The translations under genes and the position numbers were made by a program. Shown one piece after another: positions 27,301 to 35,523 of a DNA stretch of 46,170 bases; position 1 is the stretch's first letter; each line of letters opens with the position of its first letter. The stretch covers positions 1 to 46,170 of the forward strand of contig CAJMQJ010000012.1 of the NCBI GenBank assembly GCA_905215525.1, in the 5' to 3' direction. A model generated the notes under the pieces. The model made no database searches. It was given only the letters and a program-made list of their open reading frames with translations, and had not been told where the DNA came from. The DNA comes from an uncultured bacterium (GTDB lineage Bacteria; Actinomycetota; Coriobacteriia; Coriobacteriales; Coriobacteriaceae).

Positions 27301-27987
27301 ATGACCGTCGATCCTTTGATTCAATCCCTGAAGGGCAAGCTCGTCGTGAGCGTTCAGGCGTATATGGGCGAGCCACTTCGTACGCCCGAGACCATGGCTC
27401 AAATGTCTCGCGCCTGCGAGCTCGGCGGCGCCGCCGCCATTCGCTGCCAGGGTCTTGCCGACATTGCCGCCATTAAGGGTCGCTGTGAGGTTCCCGTCAT
27501 CGGCCTGTGGAAGGATGGGCACGAGGGCGTTTACATCACGCCGACGCTGCGTCACGCTCGCGCCTGCGTTGCCGCGGGTGCCGATATCGTGGCGATCGAT
27601 GCCACCGATCGTCCGCGTCCCGATGGCAAGACCGTCGAGGACACCTTCCGTCCACTGCACGAGGAGGGTGTGCTCCTGATGGCGGATTGTGCCACCATCG
27701 AGGACATTCGCCGTGCGGTTGATATGGGCTTCGACCTGGTATCCACCACGCTTTCTCACGGTGTCGCCGCCATCGACTGCACCATGGCCGATGGCCCCGA
27801 TCTGCCGCTCCTGCGCCAGGCGACCGAGGAATTCCCCGGTCTTCCCATCATCTGCGAGGGCCGCGTGCACACGCCCGAGGAGGCTCGCGCCGCGATCGAT
27901 GCTGGCGCCTGGGCCGTTGTTGTCGGCACCGCCATCACGCACCCCACGAGTATTACGAGTTGGTTCAAGGCTGCGCTTGAGGCGTAA
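27301..27987 (+). CDS. nanE: N-acylglucosamine-6-phosphate 2-epimerase
   Basis: Converts ManNAc-6-P to GlcNAc-6-P, the product that enters amino-sugar catabolism. The 228-residue TIM-barrel protein fits NanE in length. It shows the N-terminal VVSVQA segment, the RTPETM and GAAAIRCQG phosphate/substrate region, VIGLWKD, the DATDRPRP motif that is diagnostic of NanE, and the GVHTPEEARAAIDAGAWAVVVGTAITHP-like phosphate-binding end. A GAAAGG site precedes the ATG. It is the last gene of the sialic-acid locus. No nagA or nagB gene is in the window, so later steps must be encoded elsewhere. Confidence 0.92.
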   Translation: MTVDPLIQSLKGKLVVSVQAYMGEPLRTPETMAQMSRACELGGAAAIRCQGLADIAAIKGRCEVPVIGLWKDGHEGVYITPTLRHARACVAAGADIVAIDATDRPRPDGKTVEDTFRPLHEEGVLLMADCATIEDIRRAVDMGFDLVSTTLSHGVAAIDCTMADGPDLPLLRQATEEFPGLPIICEGRVHTPEEARAAIDAGAWAVVVGTAITHPTSITSWFKAALEA

Positions 27988-28038
27988 GACAGGCCTCGTA
28001 TCCGCTCGGGGCGGTATACTCAATAAAGGCAATTGACC

Positions 28039-28075
28039 GCGCGGGATCCGGGTTGCTGGGTCCCGCGCTTGTTTT
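28039..28075 (+). terminator. Terminator ending the sialic-acid locus
   Basis: Perfect stem GCGCGGGA (28039-28046) / TCCCGCGC (28061-28068) with a 14-nt loop and a TTGTTTT tail. It lies only 14 nt before the rapZ start, so rapZ may be transcribed by read-through. A TATACT hexamer at 28015-28020 could be a -10 box for a transcript that enters through this hairpin. Confidence 0.75.
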
Positions 28076-28088
28076 CGGGAGGCAGCAC

Positions 28089-29009
28089 ATGCAAAAGGGA
28101 GATGCCATGGATGCGGCGGAGCGCTCGGAGCGCATCCCCGATATCGTCATCATCACCGGAATGTCCGGATCGGGCCGCACGCAGGCCATGCACGTGTTCG
28201 AGGACATGGGCTATTTTTGCATCGATAACCTGCCTCCGCGTCTCATCGCCCAGCTTGCCGAGCTCGTCGGCATCAATACGGGCGTGGGCAGGCATCTCGC
28301 CGTCACCTGCGACCTGCGCAGCCAGGGCTTGTTTGACGAGTTGCTCGATGCGGTCGCCGCGCTCGAAGAGCGCGAGATGAGCTGCGACATCGTGTTCCTG
28401 GAGGCTTCTGACGAGGTGCTGATTCGTCGCTACAGCGAAAATCGCCGCCGTCATCCCATTGCCAAGCCGGGGGAGACTACGGCCGATGCCATTCAGCGCG
28501 AGCGCCTTCAGCTGCAGGGCGTGCGCGATCGAGCCGATATGATTATCGACACGAGTCGTCTGCGCACCTCTGCGCTGCGCAACAAGCTACGTATGGCATT
28601 TTCCGAGCTGTCCGACCAACAGCTCATGGACGTCCATGTGTTCTCGTTTGGCTTTAAGCACGGCATGCCCGTCGAGGCGGACATTATGATCGACGTCCGC
28701 TTCCTGCCCAATCCGTTTTACGATCCCGAGATGCGCACGATGACCGGTCTCGATAAAAAGGTCTCCGATTTTGTTCTGGACCACCCCAAGACGCAGGAGT
28801 TTTGGAAGGCTTGGACACAGCTGCTCGATACGGTGATGCCGGGCTATATCGCGGAGGGTAAGCCGCAGCTTTCTATCGCCATCGGCTGCACGGGCGGACA
28901 GCACCGTAGCGTCGCCATTGCCGAGGCCACGGCCCGTTACCTGGAAGGCGCCCAGTATCACGTGAGCATCTCCCACCGCGACCTGTCGCGCGCCAACACG
29001 AAGGCATAG
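28089..29009 (+). CDS. rapZ: RNase adapter RapZ / YvcJ-type P-loop NTPase
   Basis: Nucleotide-binding protein of the RapZ family. In Proteobacteria it controls GlmS mRNA decay; its actinobacterial role is less clear. The 306-residue product has a Walker A-like GMSGSGRT at 24-31 with Arg in place of the usual Lys, as I recall for other actinobacterial members. FEDMGYFCIDNLP follows, with a Walker B-like region, and the C-terminal domain carries the conserved FGFKHG, DVRFLPNP and GCTGGQHRSV motifs. Two starts have good sites: ATG 28089 (GGGAGG, 6 nt) and ATG 28107. The first is used. It is followed 6 nt later by whiA, with no yvcK between. Confidence 0.92.
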   Translation: MQKGDAMDAAERSERIPDIVIITGMSGSGRTQAMHVFEDMGYFCIDNLPPRLIAQLAELVGINTGVGRHLAVTCDLRSQGLFDELLDAVAALEEREMSCDIVFLEASDEVLIRRYSENRRRHPIAKPGETTADAIQRERLQLQGVRDRADMIIDTSRLRTSALRNKLRMAFSELSDQQLMDVHVFSFGFKHGMPVEADIMIDVRFLPNPFYDPEMRTMTGLDKKVSDFVLDHPKTQEFWKAWTQLLDTVMPGYIAEGKPQLSIAIGCTGGQHRSVAIAEATARYLEGAQYHVSISHRDLSRANTKA

Positions 29010-29015
29010 GCCTGC

Positions 29016-29945
29016 ATGTCGTTTACCGCTGAGGTGCGCGACGAGCTTGCGCGCTGCGAACCCGAATGTGAATACTGCGATTTGTCGACGCTTGCCGCCC
29101 TGACGCGTGTGAGCGGTACGCTTTCGTTGGCCGGCTCCGGGCGGTATCGTTTGACGGTCGCGACCGAGACGGGAGCCGTCGCGCGCACGATGATCACGCT
29201 GACGCATCGCATCCTTAAGCTCAAAACGGAATTCACCGTTCGTAAATCGGTCTTGCATAAGGTCCGTAACTATCTCATTACCCTGCCCGATCAACCCGAC
29301 CTGGACAAGGCTCTGGTGCTGCTGGGCATTCTAGACCGCAGAGGAGGGCTCGTCGCTGGTGTTCCCCGACACATCGTTGCCCGTCCCTGCTGCAGGCTTG
29401 CCTACATCCGCGGCGCGCTCATCGCGGGCGGCTTCGTGGCCGATCCACGCGGCGATTTCCATTTGGAGATCGCGGTGCAGGGTGAGCAATATGCCAAGGG
29501 GCTTTGCGACCTGTTGGGGCAGATTGGGGTCCATGCTCGTGTTAATGCGCGGCGGGGGTCATATGCCGTGTACATTAAGAGCGCCGAGGAAATCGAGCAT
29601 CTATTAAAGCTGATTGGTGCCAAGCGCAGCGTTGCCGAGATTGAGGAGGCGCGCGCGGTCAAGTTGGTTAAGAACGATGTGAACCGTCGCGTGAACGCCG
29701 AGCTCGCCAACCAGACCAGAAGCGCCGGTGCTGCCCAGCATCAGCTTGCGCTTATCGATGAGCTCGAGCAGCGCGGCCTTCGCGATGCGCTTCCGGATGC
29801 CTTGGCGGTCTTTTGCGACCTGCGCGAGCGCTATCCCGATCTGTCGCTGCGTGATTTAGGGGAGATGGCTGACCCTCCCTTGTCGAAGTCGGCCCTCTAC
29901 CATCGAGTTTTGAGGCTTGAAAAGCTCATTGAAGCAAACAGGTAG
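29016..29945 (+). CDS. whiA: DNA-binding protein WhiA
   Basis: Conserved Gram-positive DNA-binding protein linked to cell division and, in Streptomyces, sporulation. The 309-residue product has an N-terminal degenerate LAGLIDADG homing-endonuclease fold (segments GTLSLAG near 29-35 and YIRGALIAGGFVADP near 130-144) and a C-terminal helix-turn-helix domain (about 225-305) with LPDALAVFCDLRERYPDLSLRDLGEMADPPLSKSALYHR features. Length matches the family. It forms an operon with rapZ and sits upstream of the glycolytic cluster, as in many Actinobacteria. Confidence 0.95.
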   Translation: MSFTAEVRDELARCEPECEYCDLSTLAALTRVSGTLSLAGSGRYRLTVATETGAVARTMITLTHRILKLKTEFTVRKSVLHKVRNYLITLPDQPDLDKALVLLGILDRRGGLVAGVPRHIVARPCCRLAYIRGALIAGGFVADPRGDFHLEIAVQGEQYAKGLCDLLGQIGVHARVNARRGSYAVYIKSAEEIEHLLKLIGAKRSVAEIEEARAVKLVKNDVNRRVNAELANQTRSAGAAQHQLALIDELEQRGLRDALPDALAVFCDLRERYPDLSLRDLGEMADPPLSKSALYHRVLRLEKLIEANR

Positions 29946-29990
29946 TTTATAGTATCGACTTATATACGGATTTAGCTGCTATTTTATTCT

Positions 29991-30004
29991 TTAAAACGTT
30001 TTAA
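29991..30004. promoter_or_regulatory. Palindrome upstream of gapA
   Basis: Perfect 14-bp palindrome TTAAAACGTTTTAA with a central CG, in an AT-rich 193-bp gap. The shape is that of a LacI-family-type operator, and it lies about 35 nt upstream of the candidate gapA -35 box. Related AAACGTT cores occur upstream of both ABC operons. Confidence 0.4.
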
Positions 30005-30036
30005 CGTAAATTTGATTTTCAATTTCGACTATTCTC

Positions 30037-30066
30037 GTGAAATTCAAGTCAAAAAAAAGGTATATT
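30037..30066 (+). promoter_or_regulatory. Candidate gapA promoter
   Basis: GTGAAA (30037-30042) and TATATT (30061-30066) are separated by 18 nt, about 70 nt upstream of the gapA start. The spacer contains an A8 tract. Confidence 0.4.
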
Positions 30067-30138
30067 AGGCGAGTGGTTAGTTTGTGGGCCTCAACGGCGG
30101 GCGCTGTAGCTTGCGGGGGCCTTACGAAAGGAGACACA

Positions 30139-31164
30139 ATGGCAGTAAAGGTTGCTATTAACGGCTTCGGTCGCATCGGTCGTCTGGCTTTCCGTCAGAT
30201 GTTCGGTCATGAGGGCTCCGAGATCGTCGCTATCAACGACCTCACCTCTCCCGATATGCTCGCTTACCTGCTGAAGTACGACTCCACGCAGGGCAACTAC
30301 GCTCGCGATCACGAGGTCGTTGCTGGCGAGGATTCCATCACCGTTGACGGCAAGGAGATCAAGATCTACAAGGAGGCCGACGCCAACAACCTGCCTTGGG
30401 GCGACCTCGACGTCGACGTCGTTCTCGAGTGCACCGGCTTCTACACCAGCAAGGCTAAGGCTCAGGCCCACATCAACGCTGGCGCCAAGAAGGTCGTCAT
30501 CTCTGCTCCGGCCGGCAGCGATCTGCCCACCATCGTGTACAACGTCAACCACGAGACGCTGACCGCTGAGGACAACATCATCTCCGCTGCTTCCTGCACC
30601 ACCAACTGCCTCGCCCCGATGGCCAAGGGTCTGAACGACTTCGCTCCCATCGTGTCCGGCATCATGACCACCATTCACGCCTGGACCGGCGACCAGATGC
30701 CGCTCGACGGCCCGCAGCGCAAGGGCAACAAGCGTCGTAGCCGCGCCTGCGCCGTCAACATCGTCCCCAACACCACCGGTGCTGCCAAGGCTATCGGCCT
30801 GGTTCTCCCCGAGCTCAACGGTAAGCTCATCGGTGCCGCCCAGCGCGTCCCGACGCCGACCGGCTCCATCACCAACCTCTACGCTGTCGTTGACAAGAAG
30901 GTCACCGTCGACGAGGTCAACGCCGCTATGAAGGCCTACGCTTCCACCATCTCCGAGACCTTCGGTTACAACGAGGACGACATCGTCTCCACCGACATCA
31001 TCGGCGAGACCCACGGCTCCATCTTCGACGCCACTCAGACCATGTGCTCTGACCTCGGCAACGGCCAGACCCTCGTTCAGGTCACCTCTTGGTACGACAA
31101 CGAGAACTCCTACACCTCTCAGATGGTCCGCACCATCAAGTACTTCGAGAAGTTCGTTGCTTAA
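30139..31164 (+). CDS. gapA: Glyceraldehyde-3-phosphate dehydrogenase, type I
   Basis: Glycolytic enzyme converting glyceraldehyde-3-P to 1,3-bisphosphoglycerate with NAD. The 341-residue product shows the Rossmann INGFGRIGR near the N-terminus, the catalytic Cys153 in SCTTNCLAP, the His in TTIHAWTGDQ, and the C-terminal WYDNENSY. ATG 30139 follows AAAGGAG. Codon use is extremely biased, consistent with very high expression. A strong terminator follows, and pgk, tpiA and gpmI continue the pathway. Confidence 0.98.
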   Translation: MAVKVAINGFGRIGRLAFRQMFGHEGSEIVAINDLTSPDMLAYLLKYDSTQGNYARDHEVVAGEDSITVDGKEIKIYKEADANNLPWGDLDVDVVLECTGFYTSKAKAQAHINAGAKKVVISAPAGSDLPTIVYNVNHETLTAEDNIISAASCTTNCLAPMAKGLNDFAPIVSGIMTTIHAWTGDQMPLDGPQRKGNKRRSRACAVNIVPNTTGAAKAIGLVLPELNGKLIGAAQRVPTPTGSITNLYAVVDKKVTVDEVNAAMKAYASTISETFGYNEDDIVSTDIIGETHGSIFDATQTMCSDLGNGQTLVQVTSWYDNENSYTSQMVRTIKYFEKFVA

Positions 31165-31201
31165 TTTAGCTTTTAGCGAATAGCTCGTTGAGCGTCTAAA
31201 G

Positions 31202-31249
31202 AAGGGCGCGGCCTCATAGGGCTTACACCCTAGGGTCGCGCCCTTTTTA
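31202..31249 (+). terminator. Terminator after gapA
   Basis: AAGGGCGCG (31202-31210) / CGCGCCCTT (31237-31245) stem with an inner CCCTA-rich arm and a run of T residues. It should set the ratio of gapA to the pgk-tpiA-gpmI transcript. Confidence 0.85.
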
Positions 31250-31304
31250 TAGGAAATCGTCTGCCGTAATGGGAGGCAGACACGTACGAAAGGTAGAAGC
31301 AAAC

Positions 31305-32495
31305 ATGGCCTTTACCAAGAAGACCGTCCGCGACATCGATGTCGACGGCAAGCGCGTTCTCGTCCGCGTTGACTTCAACGTGCCTATCAAGGATGGCGTC
31401 GTTGGCGACACCACCCGCATCAAGGCTGCCCTGCCCACCATCAACTACCTCGTTGAGCACAACGCTCGCGTCATCCTCATGAGCCACCTCGGCCGTCCCG
31501 ATGGCACCGGCTTCCAGCCCGAGCTCTCCCTTGAGCCTGTCGCCAAGAAGCTCGCTGAGCTCTCTGGTCTCGATGTTGCCTTTGTCGCCGACACCTACGG
31601 CGAGAAGGCCGCCGAGGCTGTTGCCGCCGTCGAGCCGGGCAAGGTCCTCGTTCTCGAGAACGTCCGTTTTGACAAGCGTGAGAAGAAGAACGATCCCGAG
31701 ATCGCCAAGAAGCTCGCTTCCTATGGTGACGTCTTCGTTCTCGATGCCTTCGGCACCGCTCACCGCGCCCAGGGTTCCGTCGTGGGCCCCGCCGCTTACC
31801 TGCCTGCCGTCGCCGGCTTCCTGCTCGAGAAGGAGGTCGACACGCTGACTGGCATCTTCGCCGAGCCCGAGCGCCCCTTCGTCGCTATCGTCGGCGGTTC
31901 CAAGGTTTCCTCCAAGATCGGCGTTCTCGATCACCTCATCGACTCCGCTGACACCCTGATCATCGGTGGCGGCATGGCCTACACCTTCTTCCTGGCTCAG
32001 GGCCTGACCGTCGGTCAGTCCCTCAAGGAAGAGGACTGGGTCGAGCGCGCCGGCGAGATGCTCAAGAAGGCCGAGGAGAAGGGCGTCAAGATCCTGCTCC
32101 CCATCGACAACCGCGTTGCCGATCACTTTGGCGAGGACGCTGTCCCAGAGGTCGTCGCTTCTGACGCTATCCCCGATGACCGTGAGGGCATGGACATTGG
32201 CCCCAAGACCGAGGAGCTCTACGCCGAGGCCGTCAAGGGCGCCAAGACCGTGTTCTGGAACGGCCCCATGGGCGTCTTCGAGTTCGACAACTTCGCTCAC
32301 GGCACCCAGGCTATCGCCGAGGCCGTCGCCGAGGCCGACTGCACCTCGATCATCGGCGGTGGTGACTCTGTCGCGGCTGTCAACAAGTTCAACCTGGCCG
32401 ACAAGATGAGCTGGATCTCCACCGGTGGTGGCGCTTCCATGGAGCTCGTCGAGGGTAAGGCCCTGCCCGGAGTGGAGGCGCTTCTCGATGCCTAA
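31305..32495 (+). CDS. pgk: Phosphoglycerate kinase
   Basis: Makes ATP from 1,3-bisphosphoglycerate. The 396-residue product has the RVDFNVP signature near residue 18-24, the SHLGRP motif, the LENVRF segment, GGSKVSSKIGVL, and the C-terminal GGGDSVAAV phosphate-binding loop. The ATG at 31305 is taken because GAAAGG precedes it and the sequence then matches the family start. The last 8 nt overlap tpiA. Confidence 0.98.
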   Translation: MAFTKKTVRDIDVDGKRVLVRVDFNVPIKDGVVGDTTRIKAALPTINYLVEHNARVILMSHLGRPDGTGFQPELSLEPVAKKLAELSGLDVAFVADTYGEKAAEAVAAVEPGKVLVLENVRFDKREKKNDPEIAKKLASYGDVFVLDAFGTAHRAQGSVVGPAAYLPAVAGFLLEKEVDTLTGIFAEPERPFVAIVGGSKVSSKIGVLDHLIDSADTLIIGGGMAYTFFLAQGLTVGQSLKEEDWVERAGEMLKKAEEKGVKILLPIDNRVADHFGEDAVPEVVASDAIPDDREGMDIGPKTEELYAEAVKGAKTVFWNGPMGVFEFDNFAHGTQAIAEAVAEADCTSIIGGGDSVAAVNKFNLADKMSWISTGGGASMELVEGKALPGVEALLDA

Positions 32496-33255
32496 TCGCA
32501 CCCTTCTTATCGCTGGTAACTGGAAGATGAACAACGACGTCGCCGAGGCTGCCAAGCTCGCCGACGAGCTGGCTCAGGCTCTGCCCGAGGTTCCGGCTGG
32601 CGTCGAGGTGCTCGTCTGCCCTCCGACCATTGACATCACCACGGTTCATGACCGCATTCAGGCTGCCCCCATCGCCCTCGGTGCACAGAACGTGTACTGG
32701 GAGGCCAAGGGTGCCTTCACCGGTGAGTCCTCTTGCGACATGCTCAAGTCCGCTGGCTGCACCTACTGCATCATCGGCCACTCCGAGCGTCGCGACTATT
32801 TCCACGAGACCGACGAGGACCAGAACAAGAAGGCCAAGGCCCTCGTTGCCGCCGGTCTTGTTCCCGTCTTCTGCTGCGGCGAGTCCCTCGAGGTTCGCGA
32901 GGCTGGCACCTATGTCGAGCACGTCGTGAACCAGGTCAAGGCTGGCCTTGCTGGTCTTGAGATCACCTGCCCCAAGCAGGTCGTCGTCGCCTACGAGCCC
33001 ATCTGGGCTATCGGCACCGGCAAGACCGCTACCGCCGAGGACGCTCAGGAGGTCTGCGGCGCTATCCGTGAGACCCTCAAGGAGATGTTTGGTGAGGAGC
33101 TCGCTAACGGCATCCGCGTTCTCTACGGCGGTTCCGCTAAGCCCGGCAACATTGCCGAGCTCGTCGCCAAGCCCGACGTTGACGGCGCCCTCGTGGGCGG
33201 CGCTTCGCTCAAGGCTGCCGACTTCGCCTCTATGGTCGTCAAGGCAGGCGAGTAG
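32488..33255 (+). CDS. tpiA: Triosephosphate isomerase
   Basis: Interconverts dihydroxyacetone phosphate and glyceraldehyde-3-P. The 255-residue product has the N-terminal AGNWKMN, the catalytic His98 in GHSERR, the catalytic Glu170 in AYEPIWAIGTG, and the phosphate-binding YGGSAKPGN near the end. The start at 32488 lies inside the pgk end (8-nt overlap), implying translational coupling. gpmI follows after 5 nt. Confidence 0.98.
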   Translation: MPNRTLLIAGNWKMNNDVAEAAKLADELAQALPEVPAGVEVLVCPPTIDITTVHDRIQAAPIALGAQNVYWEAKGAFTGESSCDMLKSAGCTYCIIGHSERRDYFHETDEDQNKKAKALVAAGLVPVFCCGESLEVREAGTYVEHVVNQVKAGLAGLEITCPKQVVVAYEPIWAIGTGKTATAEDAQEVCGAIRETLKEMFGEELANGIRVLYGGSAKPGNIAELVAKPDVDGALVGGASLKAADFASMVVKAGE

Positions 33256-33260
33256 GACAT

Positions 33261-34814
33261 ATGGCACAGCGTCATCTTCCTGCACTCCTGATCATCATGG
33301 ATGGCTGCGGCCTTGCTCCGGCTGATGGCGAGAACGCCGTCGCCGCTGCCAAGACGCCCTTCCTTGATAGCCTGTACGAGAAGTATCCTCACACCACGCT
33401 CGGTGCTTCGGGCGAGGACGTGGGCCTTCCCGACGGCCAGATGGGCAACTCCGAGGTGGGTCACCTCAACATCGGTGCCGGCCGCATCGTGTTCCAGGAG
33501 CTTTCGCGCATCAACAACGCCATCAAGGACGGCTCCATCGCCAAGAACGAGGTCTTCGTCAAGGCTATGGACGATGTCAAGGCCGAAGGCAAGACCCTGC
33601 ACCTCATGGGCCTTATGAGCCCTGGCGGTGTTCATTCTCACATGAACCACGTCGAGGCTCTGGTCAAGATGGCTGCCCAGCATGGCGTCAAGACCGTTCG
33701 CGTCCACGCCTTCATGGATGGCCGCGACGTCGACCCGCAGTCCGGTGCCGGCTACATGAGCGAGTTCTGCGCTTTCCTGGCTAAGATCTCCGAGGAGACC
33801 GGTTGCGACGCTCGCGTTGCCACCGTTTCGGGCCGCTATTGGGCCATGGACCGCGACAACCGCTGGGAGCGCATCCAGCGTGCCTACGACGTCATGGTCA
33901 ACGCGTCCGATGCCGATACCGACCCCGTTGCCGGTATCAAGGCCTACTACGAGAAGGATCCGCGCGGCGACGAGTTCGTCGAGCCCTTCGCTGCCCACAA
34001 CGAGGGCATTCACGAGGGCGACGCGGCCATTTTCTTCAACTTCCGTCCCGACCGCGCTCGTCAGATGACCCGCGTGTTCACGGACAAGGAGTTCGACGGC
34101 TTTGAGCGCGAGCAGATTAAGCTTTCGCACTTTGTGACGATGACCGAGTACGATCCGACGTTTGACGTCGAGGTCGCCTTCCCCAAGACGTTCCCCGAGA
34201 ACGTTCTGGCCGACGTTATCGCCGCCAATGGCCTGAAGCAGCTGCACACCGCCGAGACCGAGAAGTACGCCCATGTGACGTTCTTCCTCAACGGCGGCAT
34301 CGAGGAGCCCAAGGAGGGCGAGGAGCGCGTGCTCGTCGCTTCCCCCAAGGTTGCTACCTACGATCTGCAGCCCGAGATGAGCGCTCCCGAGGTTACCGAG
34401 AAGCTTGTCGCCGCTATCAACGAGGATCGCGCTGATTTCTACATCGTGAACTTCGCGAACTGCGACATGGTTGGCCACACCGGTGTCTTCGACGCCGCCG
34501 TTAAGGCCGTCGAGGCTGTTGACGATGCTCTGTCCAAGGTTGTCCCGGCGATTCTCGCCAAGGGCGGCTTTGCGCTGATTACCGCCGACCATGGCAACGC
34601 CGATCACATGTTTGACGTTGCTTCCGACGGTTCCAAGCATCCGTTTACGGCTCACACCACCAACCGCGTGCCGTTCATCATCGTTGATGATAAGGCCAAG
34701 CTCACCGGTATCGAGGACGGCCGTCTTTCCGATATCGCTCCGACCATGCTCACCATGGCTGGTATTGAGCCTTCCGCCGAGATGACGGGTCGCGTGCTCG
34801 CCACCGAGGCCTAA
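33261..34814 (+). CDS. gpmI: 2,3-bisphosphoglycerate-independent phosphoglycerate mutase
   Basis: Mn-dependent conversion of 3-phosphoglycerate to 2-phosphoglycerate. The 517-residue product matches iPGM length. The metal ligand Asp14 is in MDGCG, and the phosphoserine nucleophile is Ser64 in GQMGNSEVGH. The substrate-binding HSH and GRD motifs are in the transferase domain (about 125-160), and the C-terminal TADHGNADHM supplies metal ligands. It is the last gene of the pgk-tpiA-gpmI operon. No enolase gene is in the window. Confidence 0.97.
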   Translation: MAQRHLPALLIIMDGCGLAPADGENAVAAAKTPFLDSLYEKYPHTTLGASGEDVGLPDGQMGNSEVGHLNIGAGRIVFQELSRINNAIKDGSIAKNEVFVKAMDDVKAEGKTLHLMGLMSPGGVHSHMNHVEALVKMAAQHGVKTVRVHAFMDGRDVDPQSGAGYMSEFCAFLAKISEETGCDARVATVSGRYWAMDRDNRWERIQRAYDVMVNASDADTDPVAGIKAYYEKDPRGDEFVEPFAAHNEGIHEGDAAIFFNFRPDRARQMTRVFTDKEFDGFEREQIKLSHFVTMTEYDPTFDVEVAFPKTFPENVLADVIAANGLKQLHTAETEKYAHVTFFLNGGIEEPKEGEERVLVASPKVATYDLQPEMSAPEVTEKLVAAINEDRADFYIVNFANCDMVGHTGVFDAAVKAVEAVDDALSKVVPAILAKGGFALITADHGNADHMFDVASDGSKHPFTAHTTNRVPFIIVDDKAKLTGIEDGRLSDIAPTMLTMAGIEPSAEMTGRVLATEA

Positions 34815-34839
34815 TAGAAAACAAATACCGTTTTCTAGT

Positions 34840-34876
34840 AAGGGGGTTGTCCACAACCGGACGACCCCCTTTTTGG
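34840..34876 (+). terminator. Terminator after gpmI
   Basis: A 12-bp stem with one G-T pair (AAGGGGGTTGTC / GACGACCCCCTT), an 8-nt loop and a T tract. It closes the glycolytic operon. Confidence 0.88.
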
Positions 34877-34978
34877 TATTTCTGCCATTTCTACCCCGTC
34901 CCTAAATGGCAGGTGGGGAAGTGTTGAAGGTTGTGGTACAGTACTGGAGTTTGAATTGTTCTATTAAGGAGCTTATCT

Positions 34979-35233
34979 ATGGGTCCGTTCCAGATTCTTC
35001 TGTTTGTCGTTTGGGCTGTTTCTGCCGTGGCGCTGACGATTCTCGTTCTGATGCATTCCGGTAAGGGCACCGGCGTTTCGGATATGATCGCTAGCTCGCT
35101 GTATAACTCCAGCTCTGCCACGGGCGTCATGGAGCAGAACCTCGATCGCCTGACGGTAATTATGGCCGTCGTTTTTGCTGTGTGTGTCGTTCTGTGCATG
35201 TTCTTCTTCCCGCAGGGCATCGTCGGCTACTAA
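34979..35233 (+). CDS. secG: Preprotein translocase subunit SecG
   Basis: Small accessory subunit of the SecYEG channel. The 84-residue product has two membrane helices (about 4-24 and 58-78), separated by a Gly/Ser-rich cytoplasmic loop with the typical HSGKGTG. AAGGAG stands before the ATG. Its position after the gap-pgk-tpi cluster is conserved in Actinobacteria. Confidence 0.93.
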   Translation: MGPFQILLFVVWAVSAVALTILVLMHSGKGTGVSDMIASSLYNSSSATGVMEQNLDRLTVIMAVVFAVCVVLCMFFFPQGIVGY

Positions 35234-35255
35234 GCATCGGCGTATATACGTTTGT

Positions 35256-35285
35256 AAAGGGTCCCGCATGTGCGGGGCCCTTTTT
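35256..35285 (+). terminator. Terminator after secG
   Basis: AAAGGGTCCCGCA / TGCGGGGCCCTTT (one T-G pair) forms a near-continuous stem with a very small loop, followed by a T run. Confidence 0.88.
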
Positions 35286-35523
35286 GTTTACAGACTTGTA
35301 ATAGAGTCAAAATATCCCCACATACTTCGCCTAACTAAAGAAATTCTCGACCGTTAACCGGAATTAGCGCCATATTGTGCATAAAATGCGCTACTGTATT
35401 GCGAAACGTTGGTCCGCACTGCATAACCAGCCATAACGGCGGACCGCGTTTGAATGGTTCGATCGGGCTGTCTTGACGTTGCCCGGCCGAATTCACTTTG
35501 TCCTATCTCATAAGGAGGATGGC
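35286..35523. promoter_or_regulatory. Leader region of the second peptide ABC operon
   Basis: 238 bp, AT-rich in its first half. It contains GAAACGTT near 35403-35410, like the cores near gapA and the sialic-acid leader, and a 7-bp inverted repeat GGTCCGC / GCGGACC (about 35411-35446). I could not fix a -35/-10 pair with good spacing. AAGGAGG precedes the start codon of the next gene. Confidence 0.45.
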
